A stretch of 64,000 nt of DNA. It comes from Granulicella mallensis. GTDB taxonomy: Bacteria > Acidobacteriota > Terriglobia > Terriglobales > Acidobacteriaceae. The notes below the pieces were generated by a model. The model ran no database searches. It worked only from the letters and a program-made list of their open reading frames with translations, and was not told the origin of the DNA. Position numbers and translations under genes: made by a program. The number at the start of each line of letters is the position of its first letter. The first letter of the stretch is position 1. The DNA lies in assembly GCF_014203225.1 (NCBI RefSeq), contig NZ_JACHIO010000028.1:1-64000 (forward strand), in the 5' to 3' direction. Positions 24,240 to 33,467 of the stretch are shown here, piece by piece.

Positions 24240-26579
24240 CTAGGAAGATGTGTGGAGAGTTTCATCGTGTTCACTCTCTGGGCTCTGGCCTAAGTCCCTA
24301 TCTTCACTTAGCTTCATCTCCTGGCTTTTCATCTTATTTCCGGCATAATAACCGGACTTGCCCCCGTAGTGGTAATAATCCGGCGAACCCAGATCCGCGG
24401 CATTTACGACCACTCCCAGCACGTCGGCGTTTACGCTATGAAGCAGACCGCATGTGTGCCGGACGTGGGCAGCAGTCGTTTGACCGGAGCGGATGATCAA
24501 GAGCACAGCATCCGTTTCAACGGACAAAAGAACGGCATCCGTGACCGTAATCACCGGAGGAGAATCGATGATGACGTGGTCATATTCTTCGCACCACGTC
24601 TTGAGAAGATCGCGCATCAGCGATGAGCTCAAGAGTTCAGAAGGATGCGGAGGCACAAGACCTGCCGGGAGAACAAACAGGTTGGGTTGAACCGTGGACT
24701 GAATAGCGTCTCGGACCTTGGCGCCTCCGGTCAGCACGTTCGATAAACCAACGTGCCCTTTAATCTTGAATGCGGTGTGAATGCTTGGACGGCGCATGTC
24801 GGCATCTACCAGTAGAATTCGCTTTTCCTGCTGCGCCATCACAATGGCTATATTGATGGAGGTCATCGTCTTTCCGTCTTCAGGGACGGAACTCGTAACC
24901 AGGATCGAGCGCGGCGGATGGGAGACGCTGGAAAGAAGAATCGACGTGCGCAACGCACGATAAGCTTCTGCAATCTCCGATCGCGGTTCCAGATAGCTGA
25001 TTAACGGCTGCGGCCCGGTACCGGTGCCAGGCATTTTGTTGAGCAGACGTGATCTTGCAGCATTTGTGCCCGCCTTATCGAAGACGGGCTGCATGGGAAT
25101 CACTCCCAGTACCGGCAGCCCGGATGTAGTCTCTGCCTGCTCTGGGGTGCGCACCGTAGCGTCAAGAGCCTCCAGGCCAAAAGCAAGGGCTATGCCGACG
25201 ACGAGACCGACGAGCAGGGCAAACTCCAGATTCCTCGGAATATTCGGTTTCGTCGGGTAGCGCGGCAAGCGCGCCCGGTCCACTACGCGAGTATTGCTGG
25301 AGGTCAGCCCCGCCGCGAGGCTGGCCTCTTTGAGCTGCTGCAGCAATCCATCATAGATCTGGCGGTTGGAGTCGGCCTCCTGCTTGAGGACCTTGTATTC
25401 GATGGCATTCTGGTTGAGCTGGTCGGCAATGCCCATTTGTTCCCCCAGCGCCTCCTGTAGCATCTGCTCGCGATTCACGGCTGTCTGGTAGTCATTATGA
25501 ATGCGACTTACGCTGTTCTTCACCTGCTCGTTGATGCTCTTGTTCAGTTGGTCAAGCTGGCTCGTGATCTCCCGCATCTGCGGATAGCTTTGGCCGGCCC
25601 ATGTGTCAAGCTGTGCATATCGAGTCTGCAGCTCGGATTGCCGCTGGCGGAGCGCGCTAAGAATGGGGTCCTGGAGAATCACGCTCAGCGTCGATGGGTC
25701 GCCCCTCTTCGCGACGTTGTAGAGAGACTCCTTTTGGATTCGATCTGCCTGGGCAGAGGTTAGCTCTCTGTTCAGTTCGTCGAGTTTTTCCGTTGTCAGG
25801 TTTTGCTTGTCGTCCGTGCCAACAATAGCGTGTTCCTTTTGGTATTGGACCAGCTTGGCCTGTGCCGTCTGCATTTTGATCTGCATATCGGCCAGTTGCT
25901 TGGAGAGCCAATCAGCAGCCTGCATGGTGCTGTCGTATCGCGATTTCACATTTTGTTCTATGTACGCGGCGGTGATCCCATTCGCGATCTCTGCCGCCAA
26001 CGCGGGACTTGGGTCGGAATACCCAACCTGAACCAGGGTCGTGTCGGGGATCTGCTGTATTGTCAGATTGCCCTGGAGCTTGCGAATAAGAGATTCCAGA
26101 CGATAACTTTCCTCGGCGGGCGATTGCGAAACGGCGATGCCACCGTTGCTTTGCGTTTGAGCGCGACCGGCGAAATCGGCACGCGTGTCGAGATTCATCC
26201 GATGAATGACTAATTCAGACATCGTGTCCGACTGCAGAATCTTGACCTGAGTATTGATGCCTGCCTGCGGGTCTTCAAGGGCCGCGGACGAGCTGTTGTT
26301 GTCTTTGAAGTTGAGCGGGTTGGAAGTCGGTGGCGAAATCGTAATTTTCGTCACAGCTTCGTAAATGGGGGTGGTATGCAGGCTGATCAACGCTGTCGTA
26401 ATCAAAATAATGGCGACAGAAACGATCACAATCCATTTGCGTTTAAGCAGGATGTGCCAGTAATCGCTGATCGAATGTTCCCGTGCAGGGGGTGTATACA
26501 TCTCCTGAAGAGATGCAAGCCGGGGCGAATCATGGCGTACCGGTTCGGCAAATTCTCCGCGCATTCTTCCAGCACTCAT
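24240..26579 (-). CDS. Wzc-like polysaccharide co-polymerase and BY-type tyrosine kinase
   Basis: A 779-residue protein with an N-terminal Wzz domain between two membrane helices (ISDYWHILLKRKWIVIVSVA at the start; FALLVGLVVGIALAFG near residue 445), a long coiled-coil periplasmic region, and a cytoplasmic bacterial tyrosine kinase domain. Walker A is TSSVPEDGKTMTS (about 560-572), Walker A' is ILLVDADMRRP (about 593) and Walker B is HVIIDSPPV (about 670). The tail has a Tyr cluster (SPDYYHYGGKSGYYAG) for autophosphorylation. It controls chain length and export together with the Wza-like protein at 37172. It forms an operon with the Wzy-like gene 6 bp upstream. Confidence 0.93.
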   Translation of the reverse strand: MSAGRMRGEFAEPVRHDSPRLASLQEMYTPPAREHSISDYWHILLKRKWIVIVSVAIILITTALISLHTTPIYEAVTKITISPPTSNPLNFKDNNSSSAALEDPQAGINTQVKILQSDTMSELVIHRMNLDTRADFAGRAQTQSNGGIAVSQSPAEESYRLESLIRKLQGNLTIQQIPDTTLVQVGYSDPSPALAAEIANGITAAYIEQNVKSRYDSTMQAADWLSKQLADMQIKMQTAQAKLVQYQKEHAIVGTDDKQNLTTEKLDELNRELTSAQADRIQKESLYNVAKRGDPSTLSVILQDPILSALRQRQSELQTRYAQLDTWAGQSYPQMREITSQLDQLNKSINEQVKNSVSRIHNDYQTAVNREQMLQEALGEQMGIADQLNQNAIEYKVLKQEADSNRQIYDGLLQQLKEASLAAGLTSSNTRVVDRARLPRYPTKPNIPRNLEFALLVGLVVGIALAFGLEALDATVRTPEQAETTSGLPVLGVIPMQPVFDKAGTNAARSRLLNKMPGTGTGPQPLISYLEPRSEIAEAYRALRTSILLSSVSHPPRSILVTSSVPEDGKTMTSINIAIVMAQQEKRILLVDADMRRPSIHTAFKIKGHVGLSNVLTGGAKVRDAIQSTVQPNLFVLPAGLVPPHPSELLSSSLMRDLLKTWCEEYDHVIIDSPPVITVTDAVLLSVETDAVLLIIRSGQTTAAHVRHTCGLLHSVNADVLGVVVNAADLGSPDYYHYGGKSGYYAGNKMKSQEMKLSEDRDLGQSPESEHDETLHTSS

Positions 26580-26585
26580 TTTTCC

Positions 26586-27860
26586 CTACCCTCGCACCTT
26601 GCCGAACTCCTGATGTGCCTCCGATTTGCCGTGGCGCGTGGTTACGAGCGCTGACAAAGCAAAAAAGAAAGCTGCGTTTGCGGGTATCTGCAGATTGAAG
26701 TCGACAAACCCGTGAACCAGAATTCCGATGCATCCTAGAAAGGCAGCCAGTCCCATGCTTGATTGCGTGTCGCTGCGCCAGTGATTCAATTTGTCGATGC
26801 CGTCACGAAACAGCAGAGCTAGAAAAGTAGCTGCGAAGGCAAAACCAACTATACCGGTTTCTACGAGTGTTTGAACAAAGTCGTTATGCGCTTCGTTCAC
26901 CCATAAATTTGTATAAAAGCTCCGGAAGGAGGGGTATACGGTCGAAAATGTCCCCAATCCCCAGCCCAGGAACGGCCGCTGGCGCAGCATCCTGAAGCTG
27001 TCTTTGACGATCGCGACGCGTCCGGTTGCTCCAGCGTCGGAGATCGGATTCAGCAGACGTGCCATTCTTTCTACCAACCCTGCGGGACGCAGCCATGCCA
27101 GCCAGGCAATCAACGCCATGCAAAGAACTGCGAGCAGCAGAATCTCGGTGTAAGCGAAACGTCTGTTCCGGAACAAAATCAACGAGAGCACAGCCAGCTC
27201 GACGGCAAACGCTATCATGCCTCCGAGAGATTGAGAGAGGAAGATCGTGCTACCCATAACGACGGCGGCAAAGAGAAAAAAAGCCCGGCTGGCTTTTTCT
27301 CCTCGCTTGTCAATGGCCAGCATCAGTGGGAAGGGGATAAGCATCTCCATCAAACCTGCATAATAGGCATGGTTCACATAGGGTCCGTAGATCCATCCTC
27401 CATGATGTGTGGCTACGACCCAGTAAATCTTCCCGTTGAAGGTGAATTGCTGGACAATCGCAAAGAGCGAGAGCAGGAATCCATAGCCAGCGCAAAAAAA
27501 TCCAAAGGCCGACCGCTGCTTCCGCCGCTGGAAGACCTGCGACACAAGGAAGATGAGCCCCCCGTAACAGGCATAGAGCAGTCCCTTCGACCATGTTGCA
27601 TACCAGTAGGCCGTCTGATGCAGGAGGAGTTGAACCAGCACCACCCCCGCAAACAGAGCCATGGGGATGTACAGCGGATTTAGAAGGATGTGAAAGCCGC
27701 CATTTGCTACCTCCCGTGCAGCCCAAAGGACAACCAGGCAAGCAACGGCGGCTTCCAGAATACAAATACTCCAGGGCTGAACGGCGCCAAAAGCCAAAGG
27801 CCCGAATCCAAGGACGGCGCAAATTCCGGCTGCCAGGACAAAATCAAAGATCTGACCCAT
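26586..27860 (-). CDS. O-antigen ligase / Wzy-like polymerase
   Basis: A 424-residue polytopic protein with about 11 helices. The large extracytoplasmic loop after the mid-protein helices includes RPFLGWGLGTFSTVYPSFRS and NEAHNDFVQTLVETGIVGFA. GWGxGTF and HNDxxQxLxExGxxG are the hallmark of the Wzy_C/O-antigen ligase family, including the conserved His. It either polymerises repeat units or ligates the finished chain in the periplasm. It is the first gene of the operon with the Wzc-like kinase and the TPR protein. Whether it acts as polymerase or ligase cannot be separated from sequence alone. Confidence 0.88.
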   Translation of the reverse strand: MGQIFDFVLAAGICAVLGFGPLAFGAVQPWSICILEAAVACLVVLWAAREVANGGFHILLNPLYIPMALFAGVVLVQLLLHQTAYWYATWSKGLLYACYGGLIFLVSQVFQRRKQRSAFGFFCAGYGFLLSLFAIVQQFTFNGKIYWVVATHHGGWIYGPYVNHAYYAGLMEMLIPFPLMLAIDKRGEKASRAFFLFAAVVMGSTIFLSQSLGGMIAFAVELAVLSLILFRNRRFAYTEILLLAVLCMALIAWLAWLRPAGLVERMARLLNPISDAGATGRVAIVKDSFRMLRQRPFLGWGLGTFSTVYPSFRSFYTNLWVNEAHNDFVQTLVETGIVGFAFAATFLALLFRDGIDKLNHWRSDTQSSMGLAAFLGCIGILVHGFVDFNLQIPANAAFFFALSALVTTRHGKSEAHQEFGKVRG

Positions 27861-27984
27861 TTGGCTGACGGGTGCAGCACTGGGGAAAGCCCGGGTAGAG
27901 CCGTGATGGATTCGCAGTTGGGTCAGAACTTACTCCTCGAAAGTAAATTACTTCTACGAAGCAAGATTGGAATGCGCCCAGCCA

Positions 27985-28821
27985 TCAGGGCGTCTCCAGC
28001 CTACGGTATCCAACCGCACACCAGCAAACGGATTCGCTGAACTCAATCCGCTGGAGACCGGCAGCTTCCATCATGCGTTTTATCTGTTCGCGGGTAAAAC
28101 GTTTTTCGATCCGCGTGCCGAAGCGGTCCAGGGCGTCCGTGCGCATGGAATAAAAGCTCCGGTTGCGATAGGCGGACAAAGGGAAGGAGTCGACAGCAAC
28201 ACCCAACGCTTCAAGCAGCTTCGCGGTGCGCGCCAGCGGCCAGTAAACGAGTGTTGCGATGATGTCGGAGAGCGGCGACCGGATGGCAAATGGCAAAGCG
28301 CTGACGACTCGGCGGACAAAATCGGAGAGCCGCCAGAGAGTCCGAAACCAGGCTGGGCGGTTGTCAAAAGCATAGTACAGGTAGATCAGTAGTGGCGCAC
28401 CCGGTTTTAGTTTGCGCACACAGGCTTTGATTCCTTCTTCCGTGTCCGGCACATGATGCAGCACGCCCAAAGAATAACCAAAGTCTGCGGAAGCGTCTGC
28501 GAGAGGGATTGCGTCGACCGAGGCACAGTGAAAACTACAATTCGGATGCGTCTGGAGGTTGCGTCGGGCAACGTCCAGAGCAGCTGCGCTTGCGTCCACG
28601 CAGTGAAGAGTCCCCACCCGTTGCGCTACAAAATGAGCCCAGCGACCTGTGCCGCATCCCAGATCGAAGCCTTCTGCATTCTGTGGCAGTTCATGCCACG
28701 GAAAGATCTCAAAATATGACTGAAAGAGCCTCTGCAGATCAGGATTGTCCCGCTCCGTATGATCGAATTTATCCCATTGCTCGCCAAAGGCTTTCACCAC
28801 ACCCGGATCAAGGTTATTCAT
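27985..28821 (-). CDS. Class I SAM-dependent methyltransferase
   Basis: A 278-residue protein with EGFDLGCGTGRWAHFVAQRV (SAM-binding loop), LHCVDASAAALDVARRNL and FGYSLGVLHHVPDTEEGIKA, then KLKPGAPLLIYLYYAF. This is the Methyltransf_11/25 type found in glycan loci. The C-terminal part (SFYSMRTDALDRFGTRIEKR) resembles methyltransferases of polysaccharide loci. The start overlaps the stop of the GT4 gene by 4 bp, so it probably methylates a sugar of the same repeat unit. A roughly 120-bp gap separates it from the Wzy-like gene. Confidence 0.82.
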   Translation of the reverse strand: MNNLDPGVVKAFGEQWDKFDHTERDNPDLQRLFQSYFEIFPWHELPQNAEGFDLGCGTGRWAHFVAQRVGTLHCVDASAAALDVARRNLQTHPNCSFHCASVDAIPLADASADFGYSLGVLHHVPDTEEGIKACVRKLKPGAPLLIYLYYAFDNRPAWFRTLWRLSDFVRRVVSALPFAIRSPLSDIIATLVYWPLARTAKLLEALGVAVDSFPLSAYRNRSFYSMRTDALDRFGTRIEKRFTREQIKRMMEAAGLQRIEFSESVCWCAVGYRRLETP

Positions 28822-29918
28822 TGCACCTCTGCCATCTGCGTTGCTCTGGTTTGCAGCACGGACTCGTACATACGAATGTAGCCATCGACCGTGTTTTCGA
28901 TACTCAATTCACGCACCCGTTGAAGGCCTGCCATGCGCATCTCGTTTTGCCGTTCCGGCGATTGGATCAAAGCATTGAGATGAGAGGCCAGCACCCTGTC
29001 GTCTTCGGCAGGGAAGAGGATGCCCACCCCTGCAACGAGCTGGGCCAGACCTGGAACATCGCTCGCCACAACCGGCAGCCCTGCCGCCATCGCCTCACAC
29101 GCGGCGATGCCGAAGCCATCGGAATGCGTGGAATGAACATAGATATCCGACGCTTTCAACACCGCTCCGACATCCTTCCGCCAGCCCAGAAAGGTTACCC
29201 GGCTTCGGATTCCGAGGGACTGGGCCATCTGCTCAAGTTGAGGGCGCAAGGGGCCGTCTCCCACGAAAATAAGGTGCGCACCTGGAACTGAAGGTAAAGC
29301 TCGCAGCAGGGTTGCGTGATCTTTCTGGGTTTCAAACCGTGCTGTGAAGACCAGCCGAGTAACATGATGCGGTACATGATCCAGCGTAGCGGGCTGGGCA
29401 TTTTCGAACGCGTCAAGAGGGATTCCGTTGGGGATGACAGTAGTCTTATCCGCAATGCCAGGGCACCACTCGATGAGGTGTTCCGCTGTGGCCTCGCTGT
29501 TGCAGGCAATGCGCTTGTAGTGCGGATACATCCAACGATCGAGCGGCCGCATCCACCAGCGGCGGCGTGCATTCCAGGTGTTGTGTTCGGTCGTCACCAG
29601 TGGGGTGCGATCTTTGCAAAGCGCCACGGCTAGAACAGACCACAGTTGCGCCGGAAAGAGATGCACATGGATGAGGTCATATCCGCGCAGCAGCCTGACC
29701 AGCGCGAAGATCTGTCGCGGCGAATACAGGTTACGCACCTCTGTAAATTGCAACCGTATGCCGTTGTCCAGGAGGTCCTGCTCAAGAGGGCTAGGCCTGC
29801 GGATCAATACCAGTACATCGCATGTAACCCCACGCACCTGAAAATGCGGGGCCATGCCTGTCAGCATAACTTCTGCTCCGCCGCGATTCAGAGAGTCAAT
29901 GACATGAACGACGCGCAT
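28818..29918 (-). CDS. Glycosyltransferase family 4
   Basis: A 366-residue GT-B protein. It starts MRVVHVIDSLNRGGAEVMLT, the usual N-terminus of this family, with VTTEHNTWNARRRWW and later LVFTARFETQKDHATLLRAL, FVGDGPLRPQLEQMA, THSDGFGIAACEAMAAGLPV (the E(7)E-like donor site). I chose the ATG at 29918. An in-frame TTG at 29969 would add 17 residues without homology, and ribosome sites are weak for both. It overlaps the downstream methyltransferase by 4 bp and is divergent to the membrane protein at 30045. Confidence 0.88.
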   Translation of the reverse strand: MRVVHVIDSLNRGGAEVMLTGMAPHFQVRGVTCDVLVLIRRPSPLEQDLLDNGIRLQFTEVRNLYSPRQIFALVRLLRGYDLIHVHLFPAQLWSVLAVALCKDRTPLVTTEHNTWNARRRWWMRPLDRWMYPHYKRIACNSEATAEHLIEWCPGIADKTTVIPNGIPLDAFENAQPATLDHVPHHVTRLVFTARFETQKDHATLLRALPSVPGAHLIFVGDGPLRPQLEQMAQSLGIRSRVTFLGWRKDVGAVLKASDIYVHSTHSDGFGIAACEAMAAGLPVVASDVPGLAQLVAGVGILFPAEDDRVLASHLNALIQSPERQNEMRMAGLQRVRELSIENTVDGYIRMYESVLQTRATQMAEVQ

Positions 29919-30044
29919 GGTCCTATCTCGGAAAAGTCGTGGCGAAGTATCGGCTATCGGTTGATTCAAAATACATTATCCGCCAGGCATCATGCTACAC
30001 TTGCCGCAGTTTGAGGTTGGCAATCAGACTTGATTGAGGGGCAA

Positions 30045-31463
30045 ATGGGCATCCCCGCTACAAGGGTCATTCATGAATCCATGAAGGCAGCCCCACCGCG
30101 GAGCATCGTCCGATATTTGCTCGTGATCAAGTTGGTGGCATTCGCCTCGATCGCCACCTCTCCTTTCTGGCTGACGGCTCTCTTTTTTTCCGACCCGCAG
30201 GATTATTCCTACACCTCATCTCTCATCTGCGTTCCGTTGCTGGCCATTGTTTGTGCGGTAGCAATCGCGCACTTTACACAGAACGATCCCTATCTTCGGC
30301 GGCTGTCGATGGCCAGTCTGATGGCGCACATGGTCGCCTCCAGCGTGTTTCTATGGGTGGGTATTGTTGTCTACGGCGGGATTGCGGATACATTCCACTA
30401 TTGGACTGTCGGAATGGGGATTGCGAGTCAATTTCAGATTGTAGGTTGGAGCATATTTCAGCCGCCTTACTGGAGCACGAATTTAATCTTTAACCTGTGC
30501 GGCCTCGCGGCGTTGCTCATCGGCGATGCGATGCCAACCCTTTTTATTGCCTCCGCGTTCCTTTCCCTGGCTGGGGGATATCTCTTCTATCGCGCATTCG
30601 TGATCGCGTTCCCTGATGGAGACCGATGGCTTTTCGGTCTTCTCGTTCTGTTACTGCCGTCGATCTTATTCTGGTCCAGCTTTATAGGAAAAGATGCGCC
30701 CATTCAATTTTTTATCGCGGTAACCTGTTTTGGATTTGCCCGATTAATGGAGCGCCCTGGTCCCCGAAGCGTTCTTCTTTGCGTGATTGGGCTTGCCGGC
30801 GCTTTGCTGATACGGGCTCATGTGGCCGCGATGCTCGGCCTTGCCATGACCGCTTCTTACGTTGTGGGCAGACCCAGGGCCGGGGGAACCAATCAAGCGG
30901 CAAGAATCACTCTCATACCGATATTGCTGGCCGGCTCATACTTTCTTGTAAACCAGGCAAAAAATCTGGTTGACTCACAAGGTGATAATGCATCGAGTGT
31001 CGTTGAGCAAGCGAATACTCTCACCAAATTCAGTCAAACAGGAGGCTCCTCCTTTAACGAAGGAGTGTCTCTGCCGGTTCGCATCGCCGAGTCTCCTTTC
31101 CTGATATTCCGGCCGTTCCCATGGGAGATACACAGTTCCATGGCCTTTGTATCCGCACTTGAATCAGTCGGCCTGTTGTTTCTTTGCTGGCGTCGGCGTC
31201 GCGAGATCCGGTCGACTCTGCGACAATGGCGAAACCCCTATGTCAGCTTCCTTGTCATGTACTCGCTTATTTTCCTGATCACATTCGGAGGAGCCATTAG
31301 CAATCTGGGAACCCTGCTGCGGCAGCGCATCATGATGATGCCGGTTGTGCTGATGCTTCTCTGCGCGCAACAAATGCCTCTGGTTCAAGCCCCTCTGCGG
31401 CGGTTAGCCAGGAGCGCGAGGCAGATGTCTCCGGCAGGAGACCGCATTCCAGTGGGGGATTGA
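30045..31463 (+). CDS. Polytopic membrane protein of the polysaccharide locus (polymerase-like)
   Basis: A protein of about 472 residues with about ten hydrophobic segments, one periplasmic loop with GIADTFHYWTVGMGIASQF and QPPYWSTNLIFNL, and a second loop around SSFNEGVSLPVRIAESPF. Its topology resembles EpsG/Wzy-like polymerases, but I see no family signature strong enough to name it. ATG 30045 is preceded by GAGGGG (30036-30041), 3 bases away; an upstream TTG at 30030 and an ATG at 30081 are alternatives. It heads a plus-strand operon running through asparagine synthase, GT4, PglC, PglD and the aminotransferase. Confidence 0.6.
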   Translation: MGIPATRVIHESMKAAPPRSIVRYLLVIKLVAFASIATSPFWLTALFFSDPQDYSYTSSLICVPLLAIVCAVAIAHFTQNDPYLRRLSMASLMAHMVASSVFLWVGIVVYGGIADTFHYWTVGMGIASQFQIVGWSIFQPPYWSTNLIFNLCGLAALLIGDAMPTLFIASAFLSLAGGYLFYRAFVIAFPDGDRWLFGLLVLLLPSILFWSSFIGKDAPIQFFIAVTCFGFARLMERPGPRSVLLCVIGLAGALLIRAHVAAMLGLAMTASYVVGRPRAGGTNQAARITLIPILLAGSYFLVNQAKNLVDSQGDNASSVVEQANTLTKFSQTGGSSFNEGVSLPVRIAESPFLIFRPFPWEIHSSMAFVSALESVGLLFLCWRRRREIRSTLRQWRNPYVSFLVMYSLIFLITFGGAISNLGTLLRQRIMMMPVVLMLLCAQQMPLVQAPLRRLARSARQMSPAGDRIPVGD

Positions 31464-31469
31464 ACTCTC

Positions 31470-33467
31470 ATGTGCGGAATCAGCGGCTTTCTCGACCTCA
31501 ACCATGCAACCCCGGCCCCTGAGCTGCGGCGCATCACCATGCGCATGACCGATACCCTGCGCCACCGCGGGCCCAACGATGCAGGCGTATGGGCTGATGA
31601 GGGGGCTGGTATCGCGCTCGGCATGAGACGGCTGGCGATCCTCGATCTTTCCCCTGCCGGGCATCAACCCATGGAATCAGCCAGCGGCCGCTACATGCTC
31701 GTCTTCAACGGCGAGATCTATAACTATCAGGACCTGCGCAACGAGCTGTCTCACGCGTATTCCTTCCGGGGAAGCTCCGATACCGAGGTGATGCTCGCGG
31801 CCTTCGAGCAATGGGGTATCGAATCGTCGGTGTCCAGATTCAACGGGATGTTCGCCTTTGCCTTATGGGATCGTCAGGGAAGAAACCTGACTCTCGGACG
31901 CGATCGTTTTGGAGAAAAGCCGCTCTACTATGCCAGAATGGGCAGCCATTTTATCTTTGGTTCGGAGCTGAAGGCTCTGCGCGCTCATCCTCAATTTGCA
32001 GGCGAAGTGGATGTGGATGCAGCAGCGCTCTTTCTGCGCTATAGCTGCGTCCCGGCGCCTTATTCCATCTATAAGCACACCAGCAAGCTGCCCGCCGCGA
32101 CCCTGTTGAAGGTCTCGGCCGATGATTTCGCATCAACACCGCAACCCTACTGGTCCTTGCGTAGCGTCGTCGACGAAGCCGTATCCCATCCCTTCTACGG
32201 CAGTGAGCACGAAGCAGTGGAGCAACTGGACTCCATCCTGCGCGACGCTGTTCGCATTCGCATGCACTCGGATGTTCCGCTTGGGGCGTTTCTTTCGGGA
32301 GGCATCGACTCCTCCATCATCGTGTCGTTGATGCAGGCCCAGAGCCGGACCCGGGTGAAGACATTCACGATAGGGAGCCATGACAAGGAGTTCGACGAAG
32401 CCCGGGATGCCGCGAAGGTCGCCGCTCATCTGGGAACGGAACATACAGAGCTCTATGTAACCGCTGAGAAGGCGATGTCGGTGATTCCGATGCTTCCGCG
32501 GTTCTACGACGAGCCGTTCGCGGACTCCTCGCAGATTCCAACCCTGCTGGTTTCGCAACTCGCGAAGGAACACGTGACCGTGAGTCTCTCCGGAGATGGC
32601 GGCGACGAACTCTTTGGTGGATACACCCGCCATATATGGGGAGACACGCTCGACCGCCTTCATCGCGTGCCGCTCTTTCTGCGCAGATTCGGAGCAGCCG
32701 GTATCAGGACGATCCCTCCCGAAGGCTGGGATAGTCTCTCTCAAATGAGCTGGCCGGTAGCTCCGGCGCGATGGCGGCAGCGCATCCCGGGACACAAGCT
32801 GCACAAGCTGGCCTCCCTGTTGGAAAGTCGTAGTGTTCACTCTCTCTACGAAAAGCTGTCCTCCCACTGGCTGGATACTGAGAAGATTCTGCCGGGAGCT
32901 TCCTTCATCTCGTTCTCAGAAGACAATCCACCAAGTCTTCGTCATTCGGCTGAGAACCTCATGTATCTGGACGCCATCGGTTATCTGCCGGACGACATCC
33001 TGGTAAAACTCGACCGGGCAACCATGGCCGTCAGTCTTGAGGGGCGGGTTCCGTTTCTGGATCATCGGGTAGCGGAGTTTGCCTGGAGATTGCCGCTGTC
33101 CATGAAGATTCGCCAGAGGCAGGGGAAATGGATTCTTCGCCAGGTGCTTTACCGCTACGTGCCGCGTGAGATGGTGGACCGCCCCAAGTCGGGCTTTGGA
33201 ATCCCGCTGGCAGCCTGGCTGCGCGGCCCTCTGCGCGACTGGGCCGAATCGCTTCTGGACGAGAGGCGCCTGCGACAGGAAGGATTCTTCAACCCGGCGC
33301 CGATCCTGAAGATGTGGCAAGAACATCTCTCGGGAAAGCAAAATTGGGAATACCATCTGTGGGATGTGCTGATGTTCCAGGGGTGGCTCGAAGAAAGCCG
33401 CCGCACACCTGACGGTCTATCTTCCGATAGTGAAGACATTGCCAACGCAACGATGGAAAGTGCATGA
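31470..33467 (+). CDS. asnB: Asparagine synthase-like glutamine amidotransferase
   Basis: A 665-residue protein. MCGISGFLDLN carries the N-terminal Ntn nucleophile Cys2 of the class II glutaminase domain (to about residue 210). LGAFLSGGIDSSIIVSLM (about residues 270-287) is the PPi-loop of the C-terminal AMP-forming domain, followed by SLSGDGGDELFGGY. This is full-length for AsnB. Copies in polysaccharide loci are common (wbpS-like) and are thought to amidate sugar carboxylates. It starts 6 bp after the upstream gene and ends in an ATGA overlap with the GT4 gene. Amidation of a uronic or nonulosonic acid here is inference. Confidence 0.92.
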   Translation: MCGISGFLDLNHATPAPELRRITMRMTDTLRHRGPNDAGVWADEGAGIALGMRRLAILDLSPAGHQPMESASGRYMLVFNGEIYNYQDLRNELSHAYSFRGSSDTEVMLAAFEQWGIESSVSRFNGMFAFALWDRQGRNLTLGRDRFGEKPLYYARMGSHFIFGSELKALRAHPQFAGEVDVDAAALFLRYSCVPAPYSIYKHTSKLPAATLLKVSADDFASTPQPYWSLRSVVDEAVSHPFYGSEHEAVEQLDSILRDAVRIRMHSDVPLGAFLSGGIDSSIIVSLMQAQSRTRVKTFTIGSHDKEFDEARDAAKVAAHLGTEHTELYVTAEKAMSVIPMLPRFYDEPFADSSQIPTLLVSQLAKEHVTVSLSGDGGDELFGGYTRHIWGDTLDRLHRVPLFLRRFGAAGIRTIPPEGWDSLSQMSWPVAPARWRQRIPGHKLHKLASLLESRSVHSLYEKLSSHWLDTEKILPGASFISFSEDNPPSLRHSAENLMYLDAIGYLPDDILVKLDRATMAVSLEGRVPFLDHRVAEFAWRLPLSMKIRQRQGKWILRQVLYRYVPREMVDRPKSGFGIPLAAWLRGPLRDWAESLLDERRLRQEGFFNPAPILKMWQEHLSGKQNWEYHLWDVLMFQGWLEESRRTPDGLSSDSEDIANATMESA